This document shows, in pieces, positions 1 to 6,144 of a DNA stretch of 12,815 bases. The notes below the pieces were generated by a model. That model saw only the letters and a program-made list of their open reading frames with translations, ran no database searches and had not been told where the DNA came from. Origin of the DNA: JARRNO01 sp037384885 (GTDB lineage: Bacteria; Acidobacteriota; UBA4820; DSQY01); NCBI GenBank assembly GCA_037384885.1, contig JARRNO010000115.1:1-12815 (forward strand), in the 5' to 3' direction. Position numbers and translations under genes: made by a program. How positions within the stretch are numbered: the first letter of the stretch is position 1; every line of letters starts with the position of its first letter.

Positions 1-410
1 GGGGGGATCTCATAACGAACCACCTGCCCAGGCCCTTCTCCTCCCTTTCGTTGGATGAGAATGGACCATGCTTTGTTCGGATGAATGGCGCGGAAAGCAT
101 CGATGTAGCCTGAGTTCCCTTTGATGCGAATATCCTCTCCACCGGCTCCGACGACGCCCAGGAGAATATCGCCGGGCTGGAGAGGGAGGCGGCTTTTGAG
201 TTGGTCAGGCTTTACACGGGGGGGCTCACTAACTGTGATTTCCCCCGAGACGACCCTCACCTGCCAGCCGGAAAGGGCTTCGGCGAAGAGACGGCGCCCT
301 GGGGATGGGACCATGTAGTAAAACATCTGAAAGGCAAGGTAAGTCAGCGCCAACCCGGCAAGGACTGTCAGGAATGATAGCCGGATCCTGGCTCCGCCAA
401 GGCCGTTCAT
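1..410 (-). CDS. N-terminal part of a membrane-anchored PDZ-like protein (runs off the window)
   Basis: The reading frame is open from an ATG at 410 to the left edge, about 136 codons with no stop. The start follows an AAGGGGAG Shine-Dalgarno at normal spacing. The protein begins with a short basic N-terminus (MNGLGGARIR) and one strong hydrophobic helix at about residues 11-33, then a soluble region. That region contains LQPGDILLGVVGAGGEDIRI and later WSILIQRKG, which resembles the 'L..GDIILxVnG' strand-turn of a PDZ domain followed by its closing strand. A single-pass membrane protein with an extracytoplasmic PDZ-like domain is therefore inferred. It may be the front end of a protease, sensor kinase or other signalling protein, but the part that would decide this lies outside the window. 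A dyad at 424-448 overlaps its ribosome-binding region. Confidence is high for the gene and low for the function. Confidence 0.78.
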   Translation of the reverse strand, partial: MNGLGGARIRLSFLTVLAGLALTYLAFQMFYYMVPSPGRRLFAEALSGWQVRVVSGEITVSEPPRVKPDQLKSRLPLQPGDILLGVVGAGGEDIRIKGNSGYIDAFRAIHPNKAWSILIQRKGGEGPGQVVRYEIP

Positions 411-423
411 GTCACCCACTCCC

Positions 424-448
424 CTTGGGGATGTGCTTGATCCCCAAG
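424..448. promoter_or_regulatory. Perfect 9-bp inverted repeat in a divergent gap (possible operator or RNA hairpin)
   Basis: CTTGGGGAT at 424-432 is the exact reverse complement of ATCCCCAAG at 440-448, with a 7-nt spacer (GTGCTTG). It lies between two divergent genes, 14 nt from the ATG of the leftward gene. In the leftward transcript its distal arm runs into the AAGGGGAG ribosome-binding site. On the rightward side it ends 4 nt before a TATAAT hexamer and covers the place where a -35 element would be. It could be a DNA operator for a dimeric regulator or a translation-modulating hairpin. No U-tract follows on either strand, so it is not a terminator. The dyad is seen directly; the role is inferred. 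Confidence 0.55.
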
Positions 449-452
449 TCAA

Positions 453-458
453 TATAAT
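453..458 (+). promoter_or_regulatory. Candidate -10 box (TATAAT) for the rightward gene
   Basis: An exact TATAAT lies 133 nt upstream of the ATG at 591 in an otherwise GC-rich gap. No good -35 hexamer sits 16-18 bp upstream; that space is occupied by the inverted repeat at 424-448. This would suit a promoter that depends on an activator, or one under repression. The long leader and missing -35 keep confidence low. Confidence 0.35.
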
Positions 459-590
459 GACTGGAAGGCGGATCGGCGACTCCCGGTTGTGTGCGCTTCC
501 AACCATTGGCTACGATCCAATTTTGAAAAAGTTTCGCACCTTGCAAGGCACGGTTCCCGGTTGTAGGATGAAGCGACGAGGAGGAACACC

Positions 591-1325
591 ATGAAAACAG
601 GGGCAAAAGTCGGCATTGGTTGTCTCGTGGCTCTGGCCGTTTTGGTGGCGGCGCTCGTTGTGGGCGGAATCTGGTGGGTCAACAGTCCCACAGGGGCTGG
701 CTGGATCCGGCGGGTTCACACGTTGAAAGCGGGGGCGGAATCTCTGAAGTCGCTCAACAGGCAATACGCCTTCACACCTCCTGCCGACGGCCGGGTGACG
801 GAGACAAGGCTGAAAGACTATCTTGCGATCTGCAAGGAGTTAAAGCCGAAACTCGCTCCTGATGAGCAGTGGCTCCGGGCCCACCAGAACCAGCAAGGTG
901 ACCTCAAGGATGCCAAGAAGGGCATCGACATCGTTTCCCACGCCATGGTCGAATTTGCCGGCGCCCTGAAGAGCAAGAAAATGAGTCCGGCCGAGTTCAC
1001 CTGGATCCAGGACCAGATGCAGGATGCCGCGCGGGAAGCGGCAAAGGCTGTATCCAGCCCCCTTCAGAAGCGTATCGCGGAATTGAAAGCACAGCTCCAG
1101 TACAAGGGGCTGACAGCGGCGCAGCGCGGCGATCTGGAACAGAAGCTCGATCAGGCGCAGAAGGAATCCAAGCAGCAGCCCGCAAGCGAGCTGTCCCATA
1201 ATGCGGTTCTTTACCAGAAGTACCAAGGTGAACTCAATGCGAGTGATCTAGGTTACTTTACAGGGATGCTTTTGCGCGGACAGTCGGATGGAAACGTGTC
1301 CTGGGGGACCCGGGAAAAGGACTGA
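591..1325 (+). CDS. Uncharacterised membrane-anchored helical protein, 244 aa
   Basis: The ATG at 591 follows a strong GAGGAGG Shine-Dalgarno. Residues about 7-30 form one hydrophobic segment after a Lys-containing start. There is no lipobox Cys and no clear cleavage site, so this is more likely a signal anchor than a cleaved signal peptide. The remainder is soluble, charged and almost entirely helix-forming. It has an early segment 'ETRLKDYLAICKELKPKL', a central 'KKMSPAEFTWIQDQMQDAAR', and a Gln/Lys-rich stretch at about 165-205 likely to form a coiled coil. The 'xRLxxYL... MSPxEFxWI' pattern recalls short hypothetical envelope proteins of Deltaproteobacteria, but I cannot name a family. 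No catalytic motif is visible. It is followed after 57 nt by the antiporter gene in the same orientation, so the two may be co-transcribed. Function unknown. Confidence 0.85.
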   Translation: MKTGAKVGIGCLVALAVLVAALVVGGIWWVNSPTGAGWIRRVHTLKAGAESLKSLNRQYAFTPPADGRVTETRLKDYLAICKELKPKLAPDEQWLRAHQNQQGDLKDAKKGIDIVSHAMVEFAGALKSKKMSPAEFTWIQDQMQDAAREAAKAVSSPLQKRIAELKAQLQYKGLTAAQRGDLEQKLDQAQKESKQQPASELSHNAVLYQKYQGELNASDLGYFTGMLLRGQSDGNVSWGTREKD

Positions 1326-1382
1326 AGTTGAGCCGGATATACCGTCGCCCCCCACTGTGGTTCCCGGGATGAGAGCCTCCCG

Positions 1383-2468
1383 ATGATCGTCATGTGGCTC
1401 GGCGGCGGTCTCGTGCTGCTGATCGCCGGCGCCGAATTGCTGGTGCGGGGCGCGGCAAGGCTGTCGAACATTCTGAGAATTTCTCCCGTGATCGTGGGAC
1501 TGACCGTCGTGGCCTACGCCACCGGGTCCCCCGAACTAGCCGTGGGAATCAAGGCCGGCTTTGCCGGCCGCGCCGGGATCGTGGTCGGGAACGTCGTCGG
1601 CAGCAACATCTTCAACCTTCTCTGCGTGCTGGGCCTGGCGGCGCTGATTGTCCCGCTGTCCGTTCGGCGTCGGCTCATCCGCCTCGATGTCCCCATTCTG
1701 ATCGGCTCATGCCTGGCTGTCTGGCTGCTCGCAGCGAAGCAGTGGCTGAGACCCTGGGCGGGGCTTGTTCTTCTCGGCGGATTTGTGGTTTACACCTTCT
1801 TCCTCGTGACTCAGGGCCGGCTCGAGCGGGTTGGGGATGATTCCAGCGATCTGCTGCGAAAACGGGGGGCCGGCCGGAGCGGACCAGTTGTCCTGCTGAA
1901 TATCGTGTTTGTTGCCGCTGGACTGGGACTCCTGGTTGTGGGGGCGCACTGGCTGGTGGAAGGTGCCGCCGCGCTCGCACGCTGGTTTGGTGTCAGCGAC
2001 CTCACGATCGGGCTCACCGTTGTGGCGGTGGGGACCTCCCTTCCCGAGCTGGCGGCTTCTGTGGCTGCGGGTATCAAGGGAGAGCGGGATATCGCCGTCG
2101 GCAACGCAGTCGGAAGCAGCATCTTTAATTTGATGGCGGTCCTCGGAGCGGCCTCAATGGCTGCAGGCGAAAGGGGGATCCAAGTCTCCGCGTCGGCTCT
2201 GACTTTCGATTTTCCCGTCATGCTGGCGGCCGCCGTTTTGTGCCTTCCCGTCTTTTTCACCGGCGTAGAAATCTCGCGGTCCGAAGGGGCGCTTCTGCTT
2301 TTCTATTACGTCCTTTACGTGGCCCACCTGGTGCTGCATGCCGGTGCGAACGAAGGCCTGCGGTACCTGGACGCCGCCTTCTGGTATGTTTTCCTTCCGC
2401 TGACGCTCCTCATTCTCGGCTTCTCCATTCTTCACAACCGAAAATTGTACGGTTTCCGGCGCGGCTGA
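1383..2468 (+). CDS. Calcium/sodium antiporter, CaCA superfamily (YrbG-like)
   Basis: A 361-aa polytopic membrane protein with the duplicated alpha-repeats of the cation/Ca2+ exchanger superfamily. Repeat 1 (about residues 39-79) reads GLTVVAYATGSPELAVGIKA, followed by GNVVGSNIFN. Repeat 2 (about 208-253) has VGTSLPELAASVAAG, followed by GNAVGSSIFN. The acidic Glu in each 'PEL' is the expected ion ligand. Length and inverted-repeat layout match complete bacterial YrbG-type exchangers (about 320-370 aa), which swap cytosolic Ca2+ for Na+ or H+ across the inner membrane. A basic cytosolic loop (about 150-170, 'RKRGAGRSG') separates the halves. Repeat 1 has ATGSPEL where GTSLPEL is usual. The start at 1383 gives an immediately hydrophobic N-terminus; only a weak GAGAG precedes it, which would suit coupling to the upstream gene. 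Ion specificity cannot be read from the sequence. Confidence 0.93.
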   Translation: MIVMWLGGGLVLLIAGAELLVRGAARLSNILRISPVIVGLTVVAYATGSPELAVGIKAGFAGRAGIVVGNVVGSNIFNLLCVLGLAALIVPLSVRRRLIRLDVPILIGSCLAVWLLAAKQWLRPWAGLVLLGGFVVYTFFLVTQGRLERVGDDSSDLLRKRGAGRSGPVVLLNIVFVAAGLGLLVVGAHWLVEGAAALARWFGVSDLTIGLTVVAVGTSLPELAASVAAGIKGERDIAVGNAVGSSIFNLMAVLGAASMAAGERGIQVSASALTFDFPVMLAAAVLCLPVFFTGVEISRSEGALLLFYYVLYVAHLVLHAGANEGLRYLDAAFWYVFLPLTLLILGFSILHNRKLYGFRRG

Positions 2469-2537
2469 GCCGCCCCGCCCTTTACCGGGGCTATCCGGTG
2501 TGCTCATACTGGCAGCGTGGCAAATGAACCGATATTC

Positions 2538-3062
2538 ATGTATCGAATCTTGAAGAAAAGCCGGATCAAGGCGCCGGCAGGCGGTTTTTGGGCAAGGCCC
2601 TCCCGGAGGCGCTTCGAAGTGGGATTCATGGGGAAGACCTGACGCTCAAAAGCAAGTCGACGGACGGATCAGTTGATACCTCCCGGCAGCAAGCAGAGGG
2701 AGAGGTGTCGCTGACGCCGCCCTTCGATATAAAGTCTGCGAAACCGGGCCCATGGTTACCGCGTTGCCGACGAGCTGGGTTGGAATGAGACGACGGGAGT
2801 CGTCCTGCCCAAGACGCTCTCTGATCAGGTGGAGCTTTCCCTGGCGCTCACCGGTGATTCCAAGGGCAAGGACACGTTGAAAGGCGTCAAAATGAATGAC
2901 ACGGCTTTACCGGCCTTATTCATTGGGCCGCAGGTCCAGCTGGACCTGCACCGGAACCGCAGCCTGTCCATGGCGGTCAATTTCTCGCTGTTCCAGCACA
3001 AAACGTCCTTCCAGGCGGTTGAATCCTGGGACGCGGCTGCCGGTCTGGCACGGCATTTCTGA
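2538..3062 (+). pseudogene. Probable decayed outer-membrane beta-barrel gene
   Basis: The stretch between the antiporter and the cytochrome gene has no intact gene of normal size, but protein-like segments appear in successive frames. One frame gives 'RRRFEVGFMGKT' then a stop (2538-2639). A second gives 'GEDLTLKSKSTDGSVDTSR' to 'GEVSLTPPFDIKSAKPG' (about 2630-2747). The first frame then resumes with 'GYRVADELGWNETTG', continues with 'VELSLALTGDSKG', 'FIGPQVQLDLHRNRSLSMAV' and 'NFSLFQHKTSF', and ends with 'GLARHF' and a stop at 3060-3062. Alternating polar/hydrophobic strands, a repeated 'GPQxQLxL..NxSLSMAVNF' style and a terminal Phe are typical of outer-membrane barrels, perhaps of the phenol-pathway MetA-like 'transporter' family. 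The simplest reading is a frameshifted, shortened remnant. A 77-aa piece starting at GTG 2829 might be called as a gene, but it looks like only the last strands of a barrel. Confidence 0.45.
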
Positions 3063-3105
3063 TCGTCGCCGGTCCGCGCCAAGGCGCAACCCCGGGAGGA
3101 AGCCT

Positions 3106-3708
3106 TCAGGCAGGCGATGACGCTGTCTTCGAGCCTCCTTCAGCGGGCGGCTGCGTTGGGGCCGGTGTGGTTTCGGGTTTTTGTTCTTGCTGGTCGGCCT
3201 GGACCTTCATCTGTTGGTATTGCTGGGGCGTCATCTCCGGGAGCTTTTCCAGAAACGCCACGATGTCCCAGATCTTCTGGTCGCTGTGGGTCGGCGCCAG
3301 CCCGCCCATGCCGGTCATTTTGATTCCGTTCTTGACGATCCAGAACAGCTGGGCCGGCTTCCAATATTTCGCGGCGTGCTTGAGGTCGGGCGGATGCGGA
3401 TTCATGCCCCTTGAAAACTCGTCGGGCTTCACGCCGGGTGCGCCGTGACAGCCGGCGCACATTTCATGGTAATGCTCGAATCCTTCCCGAACCCTGGCGG
3501 GGACGTTAAGGGGCGGGACGGAGATGTTCTCGGCGTGTCTCTTGATGGAGTGGCGTTTCGTCGTATTGAGCACCCAGCGGGTCAGAGCTGAGTGGGGTTT
3601 CACCGCGGCCACATCGTAGGCGCCCGAGTACATGTAAACCAGTCCCACGATCACGGCAAGTACGAAAAGGACGATCAGCGTTTTGACGGTCGCCTTGAAA
3701 GTTTTCAT
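3106..3708 (-). CDS. Membrane-anchored mono-heme class I cytochrome c
   Basis: A 200-aa protein with a well-placed AGGAGA Shine-Dalgarno. Residues about 10-28 form an uncleaved hydrophobic anchor, placing the rest in the periplasm. The heme site is CAGCH at residues 84-88, inside 'GFEHYHEMCAGCHGAPGV', the usual opening of cytochrome c family Pfam domains. The axial Met is Met131 or Met134 in 'NGIKMTGMGGLAPTH', the position of the 'G.K.TGMPA' motif. The closing helix is 'IWDIVAFLEKLPEMTPQQYQ', where 'LPxMTPxxY' is typical of this group. After it comes a roughly 35-residue Gln/Pro/Thr-rich tail (ADQQEQKPETTPAPTQPPAE) that is likely disordered. The role is electron transfer; the partner oxidase or reductase is not in the window. 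It is divergent from the selenoprotein gene across about 155 bp. Confidence 0.93.
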   Translation of the reverse strand: MKTFKATVKTLIVLFVLAVIVGLVYMYSGAYDVAAVKPHSALTRWVLNTTKRHSIKRHAENISVPPLNVPARVREGFEHYHEMCAGCHGAPGVKPDEFSRGMNPHPPDLKHAAKYWKPAQLFWIVKNGIKMTGMGGLAPTHSDQKIWDIVAFLEKLPEMTPQQYQQMKVQADQQEQKPETTPAPTQPPAEGGSKTASSPA

Positions 3709-3863
3709 GCCGTTCTCCTATCGCTGAGCAGGGGTTGAACGCCCTGCGCCTGCCGGGGCGGACGCACTGCCCGCCGGTTCGGTCATCCAGTATCTTTCCC
3801 CCCGCCACTGTCCTTGCTTAATAATACCACTGTTTTCAGTTGGATAAAGCGAATAGGACTTGC

Positions 3864-4868
3864 TTGACTCTGGACAGCGGATCCGGCGCGGAAGCGGCCG
3901 CAAAAGCCCAGAACAAAATGCTCATTCTGAAGTTTTACGCCGACTGGTGAGTGTACTGCAAAGCACTGGACCGTGATGTCCTGACGACGAACATGATGAA
4001 TCGTTTCAACCGCGACGCCCTCTGGTACAAAATCAACATCGACACGCCGGAGGGGAAGGCTCTTTTCAAGAAGTATCATCTGGTCGGTGTGCCCACCACC
4101 ATCCTTCTGGACTCACAAGCCCGGGAAGTGGACCGGATTATCGGCTACGGAAAGCGCTCCAAGTGGCTAAAAACCCTGGTGGGGTACATGTACGGTGTGG
4201 ACACCCTGCAGGATTATCTGGACAGGGCGTCAGAAAAGCCCAGCGCAGCTGTTTATAAAACAGTGGCCCGGAAATATCTGGACCGGGGTGCATTTTCAGA
4301 GGCCGTGTCCTGGGCGCAAAAGACACGAAAGCTCCAGCCGGCCCCCTCTGGAAAGACCCTGGCGGACTTGAAGCTTGTCGAAGGCGAAGCCTGGATGCAC
4401 ACGAACCCCCGGAAAGGGCTCGAAACGCTCACCGAATTGGCAAAGGGGCCCAAGAGCGACGCCTCGGGGGAAGCCTTTCAGGTGGTCTACGCGTATTACC
4501 GCAAGGCGCTTAAAAAATCAGCGACAGAACAGGGCAAAACGGAAGCACAGAAGAATCTTCTCCACTTCTATCACGACGTGCTCCCGGCCCGGCAGAACGA
4601 CCCGTCGGTCCTGAACAACTACGCATGGTTTTGCTATGAAAGCGGTATCGAATTGGACCAGGCGCTGAAAGCCGCTCAACACGCTGAAAAGCTTCAACCC
4701 GAAAACACGGATATCCTTGATACGGTGGCCGGTCTCTACGACAAACTCGGCCGGAGGGATGATGCGGTGAAGACCATTGACCGGGCGCTGGAAATTAAAC
4801 CGAATGATACCTATCTGAAGAAGCGCCGCGCCGAGTTTTCCGGCGGCGGGAAGCAGAAACCCTCTTGA
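3864..4868 (+). CDS. Selenocysteine-containing thioredoxin-fold/TPR protein (in-frame UGA in the CxxC active site)
   Basis: The frame runs through a TGA at 3948-3950. The sequence around it is 'KFYADW-UGA-VYCKALDRDV', so UGA replaces the first Cys of the thioredoxin WCxxCK active site, giving Sec29-x-x-Cys32 (UxxC). The frame then stays open for 305 codons. The Trx domain continues with 'WYKINIDTPEGKALFKKYHL' and the cis-Pro loop 'VGVPTTILLD' (Pro77). Residues about 125-325 are helical repeats with two clear TPRs near the end, containing 'LNNYAWFCYESG' and 'AGLYDKLGRRDDA'. The helix before the first strand, 'AEAAAKAQNK', is needed for the fold, so I start at TTG 3864, which has AGGA 5 nt upstream. 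ATG 3918 lacks a Shine-Dalgarno and would remove that helix. An in-frame TAA at 3822 bars longer starts, and no signal peptide is visible. Expected role: thiol or selenol redox chemistry. A naive caller would start at GTG 3951 and lose the redox residue. The alternative is a nonsense mutation or a sequencing error (TGC to TGA). Confidence 0.85.
3948..3983 (+). promoter_or_regulatory. selenocysteine insertion sequence: Candidate bacterial SECIS element directly after the in-frame UGA
   Basis: Downstream of UGA 3948-3950, GGAC (3968-3971) pairs perfectly with GTCC (3978-3981) around a 6-nt loop CGTGAT (3972-3977). A further C-G pair (3966 with 3983) lies below a U.U mismatch. The loop begins 22 nt after the UGA and has G as its second base. 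The published bacterial SECIS pattern (Zhang and Gladyshev) calls for a short upper stem, a loop of 3-14 nt with a G in its first two bases, and 16-37 nt between UGA and loop; all three are met. A 4-bp stem alone is weak evidence. Its exact position after a UGA that replaces a catalytic Cys is what gives it weight. SelB would bind this loop. Confidence 0.65.
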
Positions 4869-4894
4869 GAAGAACCTGTCCGGACGGATACCAC

Positions 4895-4926
4895 GGGCCC
4901 CGGGCTTTTGTCCCGGGGCCTTTTTT
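4895..4926 (+). terminator. Rho-independent terminator of the selenoprotein gene
   Basis: GGCCCCGGG (4896-4904) pairs with CCCGGGGCC (4912-4920) over a 7-nt loop (CTTTTGT), followed by six T residues (4921-4926). It begins 27 nt after the TGA stop at 4866-4868 and separates this unit from the methyltransferase gene. Confidence 0.93.
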
Positions 4927-4995
4927 GCGTTGACCCGCCACGAAGTCTGGCGCTCCTGGGAGGGAGCAGGCTAAGATGGAGCGGGGGAAAAGCGA

Positions 4996-6144
4996 ATGGA
5001 ACTGATCGCGACGACGGCAAAGTATCTGGAAGATACAACGGCCCGGGAAATCAGGGGGCTCGGACTCAAGGTCCTGCGCGTGGCGCCGGGCGCCGTGGAA
5101 TTTCAGGGAAACCTCAAAGCGGGCATGTCGGCCTGTCTTGAACTCCGATCCGCCAGGCGGGTGCTGCTCAAAATCGGCGAATTGGAGGCCGCCGGTGAAA
5201 AGGCCCTGTATGAGCGCGTGCGCTCCCTCCCGTGGAAGGACTACCTGACGCCGGATCACACCTTTGCGGTCCACGCCTCCGTCCGGGACTCGGTCCTCAC
5301 GCATTCCGGCTTCGCGGCGCTGAAAGTCAAGGACGCCGTGGCGGACTACTTCCGGGACGCATTCGGCCGCCGCCCGAATGTGGAACGAAGGAACCCCGAC
5401 GTTGGGATCGCAGTGCACCTCGCCGACAATCGATGCACCCTGAGCTTGGACATGAGCGGAGGACCGTTGCACAAGCGGGGGTATCGCGCGGGCCGCGTGG
5501 TGGCGCCCCTGAACGAAACGCTTGGCGCAGGCATCCTCCTTCTCATGGGATTCAACGGCGACGAGCCCTTTGCCGACCCGTTCTGCGGGTCCGGCACGCT
5601 CTGCATCGAGGCGGCGTTAATGGCGACGCGAACGGCGCCGGGATTGCTGCGGCGGCTTCCTTTCGGGTTTGAACGCTGGCCGGGGTTCAAACGGAAGGCC
5701 TGGGACGAGGTGAAGGAGCAGTCGAGAGCGGCGATACGCCTGGCGCCGGCGCCGGTCTGGGGGAGCGATCTGGACCGGGGGGCGGTGGAAGCGTCAACGC
5801 GCAACGCGGACGAAGCCGGCCTCGGTTCCTCGATCCGGTTCGAAACGAGAGCGGTATGGGATTTCCGGCCGCCGCCCGGGAACCCGGGGGTGTTGGCCAT
5901 GAACCCCCCCTATGGAGATCACGCCGGCAGCGGGGAAGACCTTGAGGCGCTCTACCGGACCCTCGGAACCGTGCTAAAACACCAGTGCCCGGGATGGAGG
6001 GCCGGAGTCCTGACGGGGGCTCCCGAACTGGGCAAGCGGGTCGGACTGAAGCCCAGCCGCAAAATCCCGCTGATGAACGGGCCCATGGAGTGCCGGCTGC
6101 TGGTTTACGCTCTTTATGCCGGCACCAAAAAGAGGGAGAAGTAA
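4996..6144 (+). CDS. rlmL: THUMP-domain 23S rRNA guanine-N2 methyltransferase (RlmL-type)
   Basis: A 382-aa, SAM-dependent class I RNA methyltransferase. The N-terminus 'MELIATTAKYLEDTTAREIR' and residues about 45-160 form the ferredoxin-like plus THUMP region that binds RNA; 'GPLHKRGYRAGRVVAPLNETL' (about 156-176) is the signature linking THUMP to the catalytic domain. The SAM-binding motif is 'DPFCGSGT' (194-201), 'GSDLD' (256-260) is the ribose-binding acidic strand, and the target-base motif is NPPYG (303-307). By homology to the N-terminal half of E. coli RlmKL (YcbY), the expected product is m2G2445 in 23S rRNA. Here the RlmK half is absent, as in many bacteria with stand-alone RlmL proteins. 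A GGGGGA element precedes the ATG. Its stop is 22 bp from the probable true stop of the converging Sel1 gene. Exact target position is inferred. Confidence 0.92.
   Translation: MELIATTAKYLEDTTAREIRGLGLKVLRVAPGAVEFQGNLKAGMSACLELRSARRVLLKIGELEAAGEKALYERVRSLPWKDYLTPDHTFAVHASVRDSVLTHSGFAALKVKDAVADYFRDAFGRRPNVERRNPDVGIAVHLADNRCTLSLDMSGGPLHKRGYRAGRVVAPLNETLGAGILLLMGFNGDEPFADPFCGSGTLCIEAALMATRTAPGLLRRLPFGFERWPGFKRKAWDEVKEQSRAAIRLAPAPVWGSDLDRGAVEASTRNADEAGLGSSIRFETRAVWDFRPPPGNPGVLAMNPPYGDHAGSGEDLEALYRTLGTVLKHQCPGWRAGVLTGAPELGKRVGLKPSRKIPLMNGPMECRLLVYALYAGTKKREK

Noticed and set aside
1552..1569. GGCCGGC-TTT-GCCGGCC hairpin inside the antiporter gene.
   Set aside because: It encodes conserved exchanger residues in a GC-rich gene and has no U-tract, so it is most likely incidental.
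2472..2491. GCCCCG/CGGGGC hairpin just after the antiporter stop as a terminator.
   Set aside because: The stem is only 6 bp with an 8-nt loop, and no T-tract follows.
2637..2639. A second selenocysteine UGA in the 2538-2640 reading frame.
   Set aside because: The frame has further stops soon after, no redox motif surrounds the TGA, and the frame change to the next segment points to decay.
3076..3087. GCGCC-AA-GGCGC hairpin downstream of the cytochrome c gene as its terminator.
   Set aside because: The 2-nt loop is too small, and no T-run follows on the minus strand.
3814..3848. TTGCTT ... GATAAA as a promoter for the selenoprotein gene.
   Set aside because: Spacing is 23 bp, too long for a sigma70 promoter, and no better -35/-10 pair was found.
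3951..4868. GTG at 3951 as the true start of the thioredoxin-TPR protein.
   Set aside because: It begins inside the active-site motif and removes the first strand, the first helix and the redox residue. There is no Shine-Dalgarno before it.
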